From JACCZP01 sp050997195 (lineage in GTDB: Bacteria; Actinomycetota; Thermoleophilia; Solirubrobacterales; Thermoleophilaceae), in contig JBPCRE010000068.1 of assembly GCA_050997195.1 (NCBI GenBank), positions 1 through 14,008 of the forward strand: DNA of 14,008 nt, written 5' to 3'. A model generated the notes under the pieces. The model had not been told where the DNA came from. It did not search any database and saw only the letters and a program-made list of their open reading frames with translations. A program made the position numbers and the translations under genes. This document shows positions 1 through 6,625 of the stretch, piece by piece (the first letter of the stretch is position 1; the number at the start of each line of letters is the position of its first letter).

Positions 1-665
1 TTTCTCTCTGGGTTTCGTCTTTTCCCCGTTCGTTGCGGGCCGCCGGTTTGTTGCGGCCCGCCCTCCCCCCTGCGCTCCTGGCGGTGGCCGCGGCCACGCC
101 GGTCGGCCTGGTCTCGGTGCGCTTCCCGAGGTTTTGGACGGGTGCTGTGGAGCGGCTTGCCTACGGCGCGAACGCCCTGCCCGGCGTGGTGGTGGCGCTG
201 GCGCTCGTGTTCTTCGCCTCCCGCTTCGCCGGGCCGCTCTACCAGACGATCGCCGTGCTCCTGTTCGCCTACGTGGTGCGCTTCCTGCCGCAGGCCCTGT
301 CCGGGGCGCGGAGCGCGCTCGTGAGCGTGAACCCCGCGCTCGAGGAGGCCGCCCGGGGGCTCGGACGCGGCGCCCGCGGCGCGTTTACGTCGGTCACCCT
401 GCCGCTCGTGGCCCCGGGCCTCCTGGCCGGCGCCACGCTCGTGTTCCTCAGCACGCTCAAGGAGCTGCCGGTCACCCTGCTGCTGCGACCCATCGGGTTC
501 GACACCCTGGCCACCGAGGTGTGGAGTGCCACGTCGGTCTCCGCCTTCTCCCGCGCCGCCCCGCCGGCGCTCGCGCTGATCGTGCTCGCCGCGCCGATCG
601 TGTTTCGCCTCATCGAGCGCACGGACGAGCGCGACGCCCGCGGCGAGGCCCTCGGGGCGGCCTGA
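1..665 (+). CDS. Iron-type ABC transporter permease, C-terminal part (FbpB/ThiP-like)
   Basis: Inner-membrane permease half of a binding-protein-dependent importer, most like ferric-iron FbpB. The frame is open to the left edge, so the gene begins outside the window; a TTG at 33 could be read as a start, but the protein before it continues in frame and FbpB-type permeases are normally over 500 residues. About 220 residues are visible, with hydrophobic segments at PGVVVALALVFFASRF, the following TIAVLLFAYVVRF, GLLAGATLVFLST and ALALIVLAAPIVF. The EAA loop that docks the ATPase is clear (EEAARGLGRGARGAF followed by LPLVAPG). It is followed by KELPVTLLLRPIGFDTLA, typical of the iron/thiamine permease branch. 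The cognate ATPase starts 73 nt downstream on the same strand. Substrate is inferred from family; thiamine or aminoethylphosphonate transport cannot be excluded. Confidence 0.85.
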   Translation, partial: SLWVSSFPRSLRAAGLLRPALPPALLAVAAATPVGLVSVRFPRFWTGAVERLAYGANALPGVVVALALVFFASRFAGPLYQTIAVLLFAYVVRFLPQALSGARSALVSVNPALEEAARGLGRGARGAFTSVTLPLVAPGLLAGATLVFLSTLKELPVTLLLRPIGFDTLATEVWSATSVSAFSRAAPPALALIVLAAPIVFRLIERTDERDARGEALGAA

Positions 666-738
666 CCCACGTGCGAGGCCAGCCCGTCATCATTGCCAAC
701 GTGGCTCTCACTCCGCTCGAACTCGCCCGGGCGCGCCC

Positions 739-1758
739 GTGAGCGTTGGCCTCGACGCCGTCTCGAAGGCCTACGGCTCCGTGCGTGCGGTGGAGGACCT
801 CTCCCTCGACGTGCGTCCCGGGGAGCTCTTCGCGGTGCTCGGGCCCTCGGGGTGCGGCAAGACCACCCTGCTGCGGCTGCTGGCCGGCTTCGAGCGGCCC
901 GACAGCGGCGAGATCTCGGTGGGTGGCACGAGGGTGGCCGGCCCCGGGGGCTTCGTCGCGCCCGAGCGGCGGCGCATCGGGATGGTCTTCCAGGACTACG
1001 CCCTCTTCCCTCATCTCTCCGTGGCGGCCAACGTGGCCTTCGGCCTTCCGCGCGGCGAGCGGGGGCGCGCGCGGCGCACCCTCGAGCTCGTGGGGCTCCA
1101 GCACAAGGCGGAGCGGTTTCCCCATCACCTATCCGGCGGCGAGCGACAGCGCGTGGCCCTGGCCCGGGCGCTCGCGCCCGAGCCCGCCGTGGTCCTCCTC
1201 GACGAGCCGTTCTCGAGCCTCGACGCCAGCCTGCGAGCCGACCTTCGCCGCGAGGTCGAGCTCATCCTCCGCGACGCGGGCGCCACCGCCGTGCTCGTGA
1301 CCCACGACCAGGAGGAGGCCCTCTCCCTGGCCGATCGCCTCGGCGTGATGCGCGACGGGCGCCTCGTGCAGGTGGGAGCCCCCGAGGAGGTCTACGCGCG
1401 GCCGGTGGACCGCTGGGCCGCCGGCTTCCTCGGTGACGTGAACCTCCTCTCCGGCGTGGCCCGGGGCGGCGCGGTGCAGACCGAGCTCGGCTCGCTCGAC
1501 CTCTCCGGTGGCGTGTCCTCCGCGGAGGGCGCGGTGCGCGTGGCCGTCCGGCCCGAGCACCTCGAGCTGCTGGCCGGCCGGACCCCGAACGCCGAGGTGA
1601 CCTCGCGGGAGTTCCGCGGCCACGACGTGCTCTACCGCCTTCGCCACGAGGGTGGGCGCACGGTGCTCGTGCAGCTTCCCTCCCTCGAGCTCCACGCGGT
1701 GGGGGCGCGCGTGTTCGTGCGGCCCGCGCGCGCGGCGCGCGGCGCGCTGGTGGACTGA
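739..1758 (+). CDS. ABC transporter ATP-binding protein with TOBE domain (FbpC-like)
   Basis: Cytoplasmic ATPase that drives the importer whose permease lies just upstream. It has 339 residues, starting at a GTG with no strong ribosome binding site. All nucleotide-binding motifs are present: A-loop Tyr12, Walker A GPSGCGKTT (35-43), Q-loop FQD (Gln85), signature LSGGERQR (131-138), Walker B VVLLDE (151-156), D-loop SSLD, and switch His189 in VTHDQEE. Residues from about 235 on form a TOBE-type domain with REFRGHDVLYRLRHEGG, the pattern seen in FbpC/PotA-like importers of ferric iron and related anionic substrates. The 73-nt spacer after the permease is longer than the usual overlap of such pairs. 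The family is certain; iron as substrate is an inference. Confidence 0.92.
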   Translation: MSVGLDAVSKAYGSVRAVEDLSLDVRPGELFAVLGPSGCGKTTLLRLLAGFERPDSGEISVGGTRVAGPGGFVAPERRRIGMVFQDYALFPHLSVAANVAFGLPRGERGRARRTLELVGLQHKAERFPHHLSGGERQRVALARALAPEPAVVLLDEPFSSLDASLRADLRREVELILRDAGATAVLVTHDQEEALSLADRLGVMRDGRLVQVGAPEEVYARPVDRWAAGFLGDVNLLSGVARGGAVQTELGSLDLSGGVSSAEGAVRVAVRPEHLELLAGRTPNAEVTSREFRGHDVLYRLRHEGGRTVLVQLPSLELHAVGARVFVRPARAARGALVD

Positions 1759-1767
1759 CCACGGACT

Positions 1768-1786
1768 CGGCCCGCACGACGGGCCG
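1768..1786 (+). terminator. Terminator-like hairpin after the ABC ATPase gene
   Basis: A perfect 7-bp stem CGGCCCG / CGGGCCG with a 5-nt loop (cacga) starts 9 nt after the ATPase stop codon. No T-run follows, so this is a structural candidate only. It could separate the transporter operon from the PHO-box-like promoter beginning at 1790. Confidence 0.4.
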
Positions 1787-1789
1787 CGT

Positions 1790-1855
1790 GTTCACCAGAC
1801 CGACACCGAGCGGCAACGACTCGGTAACGCCGGCGCTGCGGCTCGGGCCTAGCGT
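1790..1855 (+). promoter_or_regulatory. Candidate PHO box (four 11-bp units) and -10 element
   Basis: Four consecutive 11-nt units read GTTCACCagac, CGACACCgagc, GGCAACGactc, GGTAACGccgg (1790-1833). The first is a perfect match to the Streptomyces PhoP half-site GTTCACC. The others match partly, and all four keep AC at the same place in the unit, which gives an 11-bp period. A TANNNT -10 (TAGCGT, 1850-1855) lies 16 nt after the last unit. Transcription would start near 1862, about 20 nt before the proposed TTG start at 1884. The gene behind it is a phytase-like esterase, a plausible phosphate-starvation target. PhoP control is inferred. Confidence 0.45.
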
Positions 1856-1883
1856 GGCCCCGGTCCCCGCCCGAGGAGTCCTC

Positions 1884-3116
1884 TTGCCCGCTCTCGTTCG
1901 CCCACCGGCCCCTGCCCGGCTCGCCGCAATGCTCTTCGCCGCCCTGGCCACCGCCGCGGCGCTCCTCGCCCTGCTCGCCCCAGGGGCGACGGCGAAGTCC
2001 GGGGATAAGTCGCGGCCGGGGGAAGAGAAGGCCCCGGCGGCAGCGACCGCCTCGTGCGCTCCGCGCGCCGAGTTCCTCGGGTTCTCCGACGCCCTGAACA
2101 AGGCCACCTTCGAGGGCACCCGCGTGGGCGGGCTCTCGGCGCTCGTGCGCGACGCCGACCGCGGGGTCTACTACTCGCTGGTGGACAACGGTCCCACTCC
2201 GGCGGACCCCGCGCGCTTCTACACCCTGCGGATTCCGCTCGAGCGAGGTCGCCTCGGGAACCCGGAGATCCTCGACGTGACCACGCTCCGCCGCGCCGAC
2301 GGCACTCCCTTCACCGGCGCGGACCTCGACGGCGAGGGCATCGCGCTGACCCCCGACCGGGAGCTGCTCGTGGCCTCGGAGACCGAGCCCTCGATCCGCC
2401 GGTTTTCGCTCGACGGCGAGCTTCTGGGCGAGCTCCCCGTGCCCCAGCGGTTCCGGGTCGCCCCCGCCGGAGAGGCCACCCGCAACCAGACCTTCGAGAG
2501 CCTCTCGCTCACCCCGGACGCCGAGAGCCTGTTCACGGCCGTCGAGGGCCCGCTGGCCTCCGACGGGACGACCGCGGAGGGCCGGGCCCGCATCCGCATC
2601 CTGCGCTACGAGGAGAAGGGCGCCACCTTCGCACCGGCCGAGCAGCTCTTCTACCTGGCCGAGCCCGATCAGGGCGTGGTCGAGATCCTTGCCCTCTCCG
2701 AACGCCGTCTGCTCGTGCTCGAGCGCGGGTTCGTGCCCGGTCAGGGCAACACGGTCCGTGTCTTCGAGGTCAAGCTGAGCGGCGCGCGCGACGTCTCCGG
2801 CGTGCGGAGCCTCGCCTCGCCCGGCCTGCGCCCGCTGAACAAGAAGCTCCTCGTGGACCTGGCTGACTGCCCGTCGAGCGGGACCACGACCCCGGGCACC
2901 CAGCGCAACCCCCTGCTCGACAACTTCGAGAGCCTCGCCTTCGGGCCGGCGCTCTCGGGTGGCCGGCGCACGCTGTTGCTGCAGAGCGACGACAACTTCA
3001 GCGCCGGCCAGGTCACACGCGTGGTGGCCCTTGCCGTACGGATCGGCCTGGCCCGGGGCCAGGAGGACGACGACCGGCGCGACCGCGACGACGACCGGCG
3101 CGAGCGAGACGACTAG
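1884..3116 (+). CDS. Secreted esterase-like activity of phytase family protein
   Basis: Probable exported beta-propeller phosphoesterase of the phytase-like family (PF13449 type), about 410 residues. The frame is open from a GTG at 1788, but that start would overlap the PHO-box-like repeats. The TTG at 1884 is preceded by GAGGAG (1873-1878) at 5-nt spacing and begins a good signal peptide: Arg near the N terminus, a hydrophobic stretch at about 13-32 and cleavage after GATA (about residue 37). An ATG at 1929 is the alternative. Family hallmarks are GLSALV followed by YYSLVDNGP, DLDGEGIAL, FESLSLTPD and the C-terminal NFESLAFGP with LLLQSDDNF. The protein ends in a highly charged DDDRRDR-type tail encoded by a short tandem repeat. 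Its stop overlaps the stop of the convergent AsnC gene. Substrate is not determined by sequence. Confidence 0.85.
   Translation: MPALVRPPAPARLAAMLFAALATAAALLALLAPGATAKSGDKSRPGEEKAPAAATASCAPRAEFLGFSDALNKATFEGTRVGGLSALVRDADRGVYYSLVDNGPTPADPARFYTLRIPLERGRLGNPEILDVTTLRRADGTPFTGADLDGEGIALTPDRELLVASETEPSIRRFSLDGELLGELPVPQRFRVAPAGEATRNQTFESLSLTPDAESLFTAVEGPLASDGTTAEGRARIRILRYEEKGATFAPAEQLFYLAEPDQGVVEILALSERRLLVLERGFVPGQGNTVRVFEVKLSGARDVSGVRSLASPGLRPLNKKLLVDLADCPSSGTTTPGTQRNPLLDNFESLAFGPALSGGRRTLLLQSDDNFSAGQVTRVVALAVRIGLARGQEDDDRRDRDDDRRERDD
3066..3107 (+). repeat. 21-bp tandem repeat encoding a charged C-terminal tail
   Basis: Two copies of a 21-bp unit (3066-3086 and 3087-3107) differ at two bases and are followed by a partial copy up to the stop codon. 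They encode DDDRRDR then DDDRRER, then DD, at the C terminus of the phytase-like protein. The unit stays in frame, so copy-number change would lengthen the tail without breaking the gene. Confidence 0.75.
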
Positions 3117-3595
3117 GGGCCGACGCCGTGGCGCGTGGTGAGCGGCAGCGGAGAGGCGGGCTTCAGCTCGCGCAGGCGGAGCAGCGTGAGCAGTCGCTGG
3201 GCCCCCGCGCGCGAGAGCATGGTGAGCACTCGCTGGAGCTCCTCGACGTCGCGGGCCACCACCTCGAGCAGGGCGTCGGTCTCTCCGGTCACCCAGTCTC
3301 CTGAGATCACCTGGGGGATCCTCCGCACCGCGGCCTCGAAGCGCCGATCGGTCCCCTCCTCGTGGTTGGCCAGGGTCGCGGCCACGTGCACCCGCAGGGG
3401 GTAGCCCACCGCGGCCGGATCGAGCCGGGCGCGCACGGCGGTGATGGCGCCGGACTCCTTCAGGCGCCGCACCCGGTTCAGGCTGGCCGCGGGCGAGAGC
3501 CCGATCACGCGGGCGAGCTCCACGTTCGGCCGGTCGGCGTCCCGTTCGAGCTCGGCGAGCAGCTTCAGGTCAACATCATCGAGTTCAATCGCCAT
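3113..3595 (-). CDS. Lrp/AsnC family transcriptional regulator
   Basis: DNA-binding regulator of the leucine-responsive/asparagine family, which usually senses amino acids. It is 160 residues from the ATG at 3595. A TTG at 3607 would add four residues but lies inside the probable -10 element. An N-terminal winged helix-turn-helix covers about 24-50 (NVELARVIGLSPAASLNRVRR), followed by LKESGAI and a linker. A C-terminal RAM ligand-binding domain (about 66-145) carries GDWVTGETDALLEV, the equivalent of the family's G-x-(Y/D)-D-hydrophobic segment. It is divergent from an EamA transporter 82 nt away; such pairs commonly control amino-acid or metabolite export, so this regulator probably controls that gene and itself. 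Its stop codon overlaps that of the phytase-like gene in the tetranucleotide CTAG. Confidence 0.93.
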   Translation of the reverse strand: MAIELDDVDLKLLAELERDADRPNVELARVIGLSPAASLNRVRRLKESGAITAVRARLDPAAVGYPLRVHVAATLANHEEGTDRRFEAAVRRIPQVISGDWVTGETDALLEVVARDVEELQRVLTMLSRAGAQRLLTLLRLRELKPASPLPLTTRHGVGP

Positions 3596-3677
3596 ACGAC
3601 GAAACAATATCTCGCACTAGGGGCAATACGGCGAATCCTGAGCGCTTCGGAGCGACGACGAACGCATAATCGTCGGC
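3596..3677. promoter_or_regulatory. Divergent promoter region of asnC-like and EamA genes
   Basis: An 82-nt, relatively AT-rich spacer. On the plus strand CATAAT (3665-3670) ends 7 nt before the EamA ATG. On the minus strand TATTGT (3609-3604) ends 8 nt before the asnC-like ATG. Both would start transcription at or next to the start codon, giving leaderless mRNAs; no Shine-Dalgarno sequence is visible for either gene. No clear -35 hexamers were found. The motif CGACGAA followed by an AT run occurs near both ends (3597-3603 and 3656-3662) and may be a regulator half-site, which is speculative. Confidence 0.45.
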
Positions 3678-4709
3678 ATGGACCACGACCGTCGTCGCGC
3701 CTTTATGGCCCTCACCGCCGCCGGGCTCATCTGGGGCCTCACGGTGCCCCTGTCGAAGCTCGCGCTCGACTGGCTCGATCCGCTCTGGCTCTCTGTGCTC
3801 CGCTTCGCCCTCGCGGCTCCCCTGCTCGCCCTGCTGGCTCGCGGCGAGCTGCGGCGGTCGGTGCGAGGGCCGGTGATCATCTGGGGCGTCGTGCTCTACG
3901 GCGCGGTGATGGGCGTGCAGAACCTCGGCCTCGACCGCACGAGCGTGAGCCACGGGGCCCTGATCCTCGGCGCCGTGCCCGCCCTGGTGGCACTCGTGGC
4001 CGTCGTGATCGGCCGTGGCCGGGCGGGCGCCCGCGCGTGGGCGGGCTTCGCGCTGGCGCTGCTCGGCGTCGGGCTCGTGTCGGGCGCGGGCGGGCAGACG
4101 AGCCTGCTCGGCGACGCCTTGGTGCTCGGCTCCGCCGTGCTCTCGGCGCTCGTGATCGTCGCGCAGGCGGACGTGCTGCGCGGGCGCGACCCGGTGGCGG
4201 TGACCGCCGTGCAGATGGCCGCCGGCGCGCTCGCCGGCCTGCCGCTCGCCCTGCCCTTCGAGGGGCTTCCCGCTGTGCCCCCGGCCGCGGCGCCGGTGTG
4301 GGGATTCGCGGTCCTCGTGGTGGTGGGCTCGCTCCTTCCCTTCACCCTCTACGCCTACGGGCAGACGCGCGTCGTCCCCGAGGTGGCCGGCGCGTTCATC
4401 AACCTCGAGCCGCTAGTGGGCGCGGTGCTCGGTGCCCTCGCCTTCCACGACCCCTGGGGGCCCGAGCAGGTGGGCGGCGCGACCGCCATCGCGGTGGGCA
4501 TCGTGCTGAGCGCGCGATCGGCGCGGCCGGCGCGCCGCGGCCGCCAGGCGGCCCTCAGGCTCAGGCGCAGGGAGCCATCCCTGGCTCGGCCGCGGCTCCG
4601 CGCGCGGGTTCGCCACCCAGCAGCCCACGAAGCCCGGCGGCCCGCACCTGAGCGGCCACCGTCCGGCGAGCGGTCTCGTAGACCTCACGTCGGCGCCGGC
4701 GACTCATGA
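3678..4709 (+). CDS. EamA/DMT-family transporter
   Basis: Membrane transporter of the drug/metabolite superfamily with two tandem EamA domains and about ten hydrophobic segments over residues 8-282. Examples are FMALTAAGLIWGLTVPLSKL (first helix), GALILGAVPALVALVAVVIG, and, in the second half, GAFINLEPLVGAVLGALAF, a classic EamA signature. These carriers usually export amino acids or small metabolites, consistent with the divergent Lrp/AsnC regulator. The start is the ATG nine bases after CATAAT, with no leader. At 343 residues it is about 45 longer than usual: after the last helix (AIAVGIVLS) comes an Arg/Pro-rich tail with no membrane character, encoded entirely where the frame overlaps the 3' end of the opposite-strand patatin gene by 149 nt. 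The tail may be a run-on after loss of an ancestral stop. Confidence 0.9.
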   Translation: MDHDRRRAFMALTAAGLIWGLTVPLSKLALDWLDPLWLSVLRFALAAPLLALLARGELRRSVRGPVIIWGVVLYGAVMGVQNLGLDRTSVSHGALILGAVPALVALVAVVIGRGRAGARAWAGFALALLGVGLVSGAGGQTSLLGDALVLGSAVLSALVIVAQADVLRGRDPVAVTAVQMAAGALAGLPLALPFEGLPAVPPAAAPVWGFAVLVVVGSLLPFTLYAYGQTRVVPEVAGAFINLEPLVGAVLGALAFHDPWGPEQVGGATAIAVGIVLSARSARPARRGRQAALRLRRREPSLARPRLRARVRHPAAHEARRPAPERPPSGERSRRPHVGAGDS

Positions 4710-5613
4710 GGTTCGTGGGCATCACCTCGAGGTCTGCGTCCGTGGGCTGGACGAGGACGACCTCGGTGCCAGTGGCCCGCAGCCGCTTGGCCTCGCTTCC
4801 GAGGCGCCGGCCGGAGTAGGAGCGCATCAGCGCCGAGGCCCGCTCCTCGAGGGTGCCCATGGTCACCGAGTGCCGCGAGGAGGTGGGGTTCAGGCAGATC
4901 ACGAGGTCGAGGTCCTCGCCCACGAGCACGTCGAGGTTCGAGCCGGAGTGCAGCCCGCCGTCCACGTAGCGCCGTCCGGCGATGGTCTTCGGGTGGTAGA
5001 AGGAGGGGATGGCGCAGGACGCGGCCACCGCGTCGGCCAGGTCGGCGAGGGGAGCCGCGGGGCGCCCGAAGGCCGTGGGCTCGCCGGTGTCGTAGTCGCA
5101 GGCCACCACCCACAGGCCCGGATGGTCCACCCATCCGGAGGGCACCGCGCGCCGGATCACGTCCTCCACGTCGGCGGTCGAGATCAGTCCCTGGGGCATG
5201 AGGCCGAGGGCAAGCTGCATCGGCGATTGCGGGCTCGGATGAAGCAGGGCGGAGAGGGCGAGGCGCGGAGACCCGGGCCCGAGCCACGGGAGCCCTCGCA
5301 CCAGCGAGAAGCCGGCGCCGCCGGAGCGGTCGCTGTCCTCGGGGCGCTCGCCGGCGTCGGCCAGGCGGTCTCCGGCACCGGGGCGGGTGTCGTCGGCGTC
5401 GCGCCAGGGCGCCTCCCCGGCGGCCAGCAGCGAGCCCATGAGCGACCCCGCCGAGGTGCCGACGATGCGCTCGGCCCGCGCCGGATGCCATCCTGTCTCA
5501 GCCTCGAGCGCCTCGAGGCCCCCGGCCAGCCAGGCCGCACCGACCACCCCGCCGGCTCCGAGCACGAGGCCCACCCGAGGTGCGTCCGCCTGCGCTGGCC
5601 CCGCGCCGTCCAC
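4561..5613 (-). CDS. Patatin-like phospholipase family protein
   Basis: Predicted cytosolic or membrane-associated lipid acyl hydrolase with the Ser-Asp dyad of patatins, 350 residues from a GTG. The oxyanion loop is GAGG (19-22), the nucleophile is Ser54 in the elbow GTSAG (52-56), and the catalytic aspartate is Asp218 in YVDGG (216-220). The flanking sequence RVGLVLGAGGVVGAAWLAG is typical of bacterial RssA/NTE-type patatins. The stretch at about 68-105 is rich in Asp, Gly and Arg and looks like a disordered insert between strands. A CATACT element (5627-5622) 8 nt before the GTG and the lack of a Shine-Dalgarno suggest a leaderless message. Its last 49 codons overlap the end of the EamA frame on the other strand. 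It lies 71 nt downstream of sufU on the same strand; a functional link is not evident. Confidence 0.92.
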   Translation of the reverse strand: MDGAGPAQADAPRVGLVLGAGGVVGAAWLAGGLEALEAETGWHPARAERIVGTSAGSLMGSLLAAGEAPWRDADDTRPGAGDRLADAGERPEDSDRSGGAGFSLVRGLPWLGPGSPRLALSALLHPSPQSPMQLALGLMPQGLISTADVEDVIRRAVPSGWVDHPGLWVVACDYDTGEPTAFGRPAAPLADLADAVAASCAIPSFYHPKTIAGRRYVDGGLHSGSNLDVLVGEDLDLVICLNPTSSRHSVTMGTLEERASALMRSYSGRRLGSEAKRLRATGTEVVLVQPTDADLEVMPTNLMSRRRRREVYETARRTVAAQVRAAGLRGLLGGEPARGAAAEPGMAPCA

Positions 5614-5661
5614 GGCCGAGGAGTATGCCGAGGCCGCGGTGGGGCGGCCGGGAGGTCAGTC

Positions 5662-5682
5662 GCTCGGGCGCCGGGGCCGAGC
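5662..5682 (-). terminator. Hairpin just downstream of sufU
   Basis: A 6-bp stem GCTCGG / CCGAGC with a 9-nt GC-rich loop begins two bases after the sufU stop codon on the minus strand. A second small hairpin, GGCCGC / GCGGCC, lies at 5632-5649. Neither is followed by a T-run, so termination is only suggested by position and symmetry. Confidence 0.35.
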
Positions 5683-5684
5683 CG

Positions 5685-6077
5685 TCAGGATTGGGCGTCC
5701 TCCGGCCACGAGCCCTCGCCCGTGGTGGCTCCGCGCATGACCTTCAGGCTGAGCAGGGCGCACTTGCGCCGGGTGGGGGAGATGCCGATCCCGAGGAGAT
5801 CGACGACCCAGTCGGCCGAGAGGTCGCGGATGCGCTCGACCTCCATGCCGATCAGCTCCTCGGAGGCGATCGAGGCCGCGGCCTGGGAGATGGCGCACCC
5901 CTGCCCGTGGAAGCGCAGGTCGCTCACCCGGCCGTCCTTGACCTGCACGTGCACGCCGAGCTCGTCCCCGCAGAGGGGATTGTGGTCGTGCCACTCGAGA
6001 TCGTGGGGATCGAGCTCGCCGAAGTTGCGCGGGCTCTTGTAGTGGTCGAGGATGTGGTCGCGGTAGAGCTCGTCCAT
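5685..6077 (-). CDS. sufU: SufU-type Fe-S assembly protein (zinc-binding sulfur acceptor)
   Basis: Member of the IscU/SufU family, 130 residues from the ATG at 6077 (GAGG just upstream); a TTG at 6086 is possible. In Gram-positives SufU binds zinc and accepts persulfide sulfur from the cysteine desulfurase SufS. The N terminus DELYRDHILDHYKSPRN and the metal ligands are conserved: Cys36 and Asp38 in NPLCGDE, Cys61 in GQGCAIS and Cys106 in RRKCALLS. The Cys61-Cys106 spacing (45) is about 17 shorter than I recall for Bacillus subtilis SufU and close to IscU, so the usual SufU insert is missing. However, Lys105 sits where IscU has His. It follows the Zur-type gene by 30 nt and is probably cotranscribed with it. 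Its partner sufS is more than 5 kb away. Confidence 0.92.
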   Translation of the reverse strand: MDELYRDHILDHYKSPRNFGELDPHDLEWHDHNPLCGDELGVHVQVKDGRVSDLRFHGQGCAISQAAASIASEELIGMEVERIRDLSADWVVDLLGIGISPTRRKCALLSLKVMRGATTGEGSWPEDAQS

Positions 6078-6107
6078 CGCCCTCAAATCTAGACTCTCTC
6101 CGCAGGT

Positions 6108-6569
6108 CTAGGTCCTCCGGCACGCCGGGCACACGCCCGGGATGGTGAGCTCCCCGCCGCCGAGCGTGTAGCCCGCGGCCGCCTCGAGGCGTCCTCCCAG
6201 GTCTCCCAGCACCTCGTCGTGTACGTGGACGACCGCCCCGCAGCGGGCACAGACCACGTGATGGTGCAGGTGCTCGCGCGCGAGCTCGAAGAAGGTGCGA
6301 TCGGCTCCGAGGTCGGTGCGCCGCACCAACCCCTCCTCGACCAGCAGCTCAAGCGTCCGGTAGATCGTCGAGGGGTTCACCGTCGACAGCTGTGCCCGGA
6401 CCCACGCGACCACGTCCTCGGCGCTGAGATGGCCGTCGGGGTCGGCGAGGAAGGCCTCCCAGATCAGCCGTCGCTGGCGGGTGAGGCGTCGTCCCCGCTC
6501 TCGCAGCAGCGTTGGCCCGGTCGGCGCCGGGTGCCGGTGGCCGTGTCGGTGGGATCCGTCCGCAGGCAT
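6108..6569 (-). CDS. Fur-family transcriptional regulator, probably Zur
   Basis: Metal-responsive repressor, 153 residues. A winged helix-turn-helix spans about 22-85 (LTRQRRLIWEAF, then VNPSTIYRTLELLVEEGLV). The dimerisation domain has the HHH cluster at 102-104 followed by VVCARCG. The structural zinc site is formed by Cys107/Cys110 and Cys147/Cys150 (CPAC). A short His-rich head (HRHGHRH, 7-13) precedes the DNA-binding domain and may add metal sensitivity. It lies directly downstream of a zinc-type ABC importer and upstream of zinc-dependent SufU, so Zur is the best reading; Fur or PerR would be less expected here. No Shine-Dalgarno is visible; TACCCT 7 nt before the ATG could give a leaderless transcript if it does not rely on readthrough from the importer genes. 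Confidence 0.93.
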   Translation of the reverse strand: MPADGSHRHGHRHPAPTGPTLLRERGRRLTRQRRLIWEAFLADPDGHLSAEDVVAWVRAQLSTVNPSTIYRTLELLVEEGLVRRTDLGADRTFFELAREHLHHHVVCARCGAVVHVHDEVLGDLGGRLEAAAGYTLGGGELTIPGVCPACRRT

Positions 6570-6599
6570 GAGGACAAGGGTAAGGCGGGCGGCACATGG

Positions 6600-6623
6600 G
6601 GCGCCGGGGGGGGCTCCGGCGCC
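6600..6623 (-). terminator. Hairpin between znuB and the Zur-type gene
   Basis: A perfect 8-bp stem GGCGCCGG / CCGGCGCC with an 8-nt C-rich loop (minus strand) lies immediately after the znuB stop, in the 56-nt gap before the regulator gene. There is no T-run. It could be a partial terminator that lowers readthrough from the importer genes into the regulator, or an mRNA-stabilising 3' end. Confidence 0.45.
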
Positions 6624-6625
6624 GA

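Noticed and set aside
667..704. CCACGT/ACGTGG inverted pair in the gap between the permease and ATPase genes
   Set aside because: Only 6 bp with a 26-nt loop in GC-rich DNA; chance occurrence is likely and no regulator site is recognised.
4870..6042. Plus-strand open frame of 390 codons opposite patatin and sufU
   Set aside because: It spans two well-supported minus-strand genes and their spacer and has no recognisable domain.
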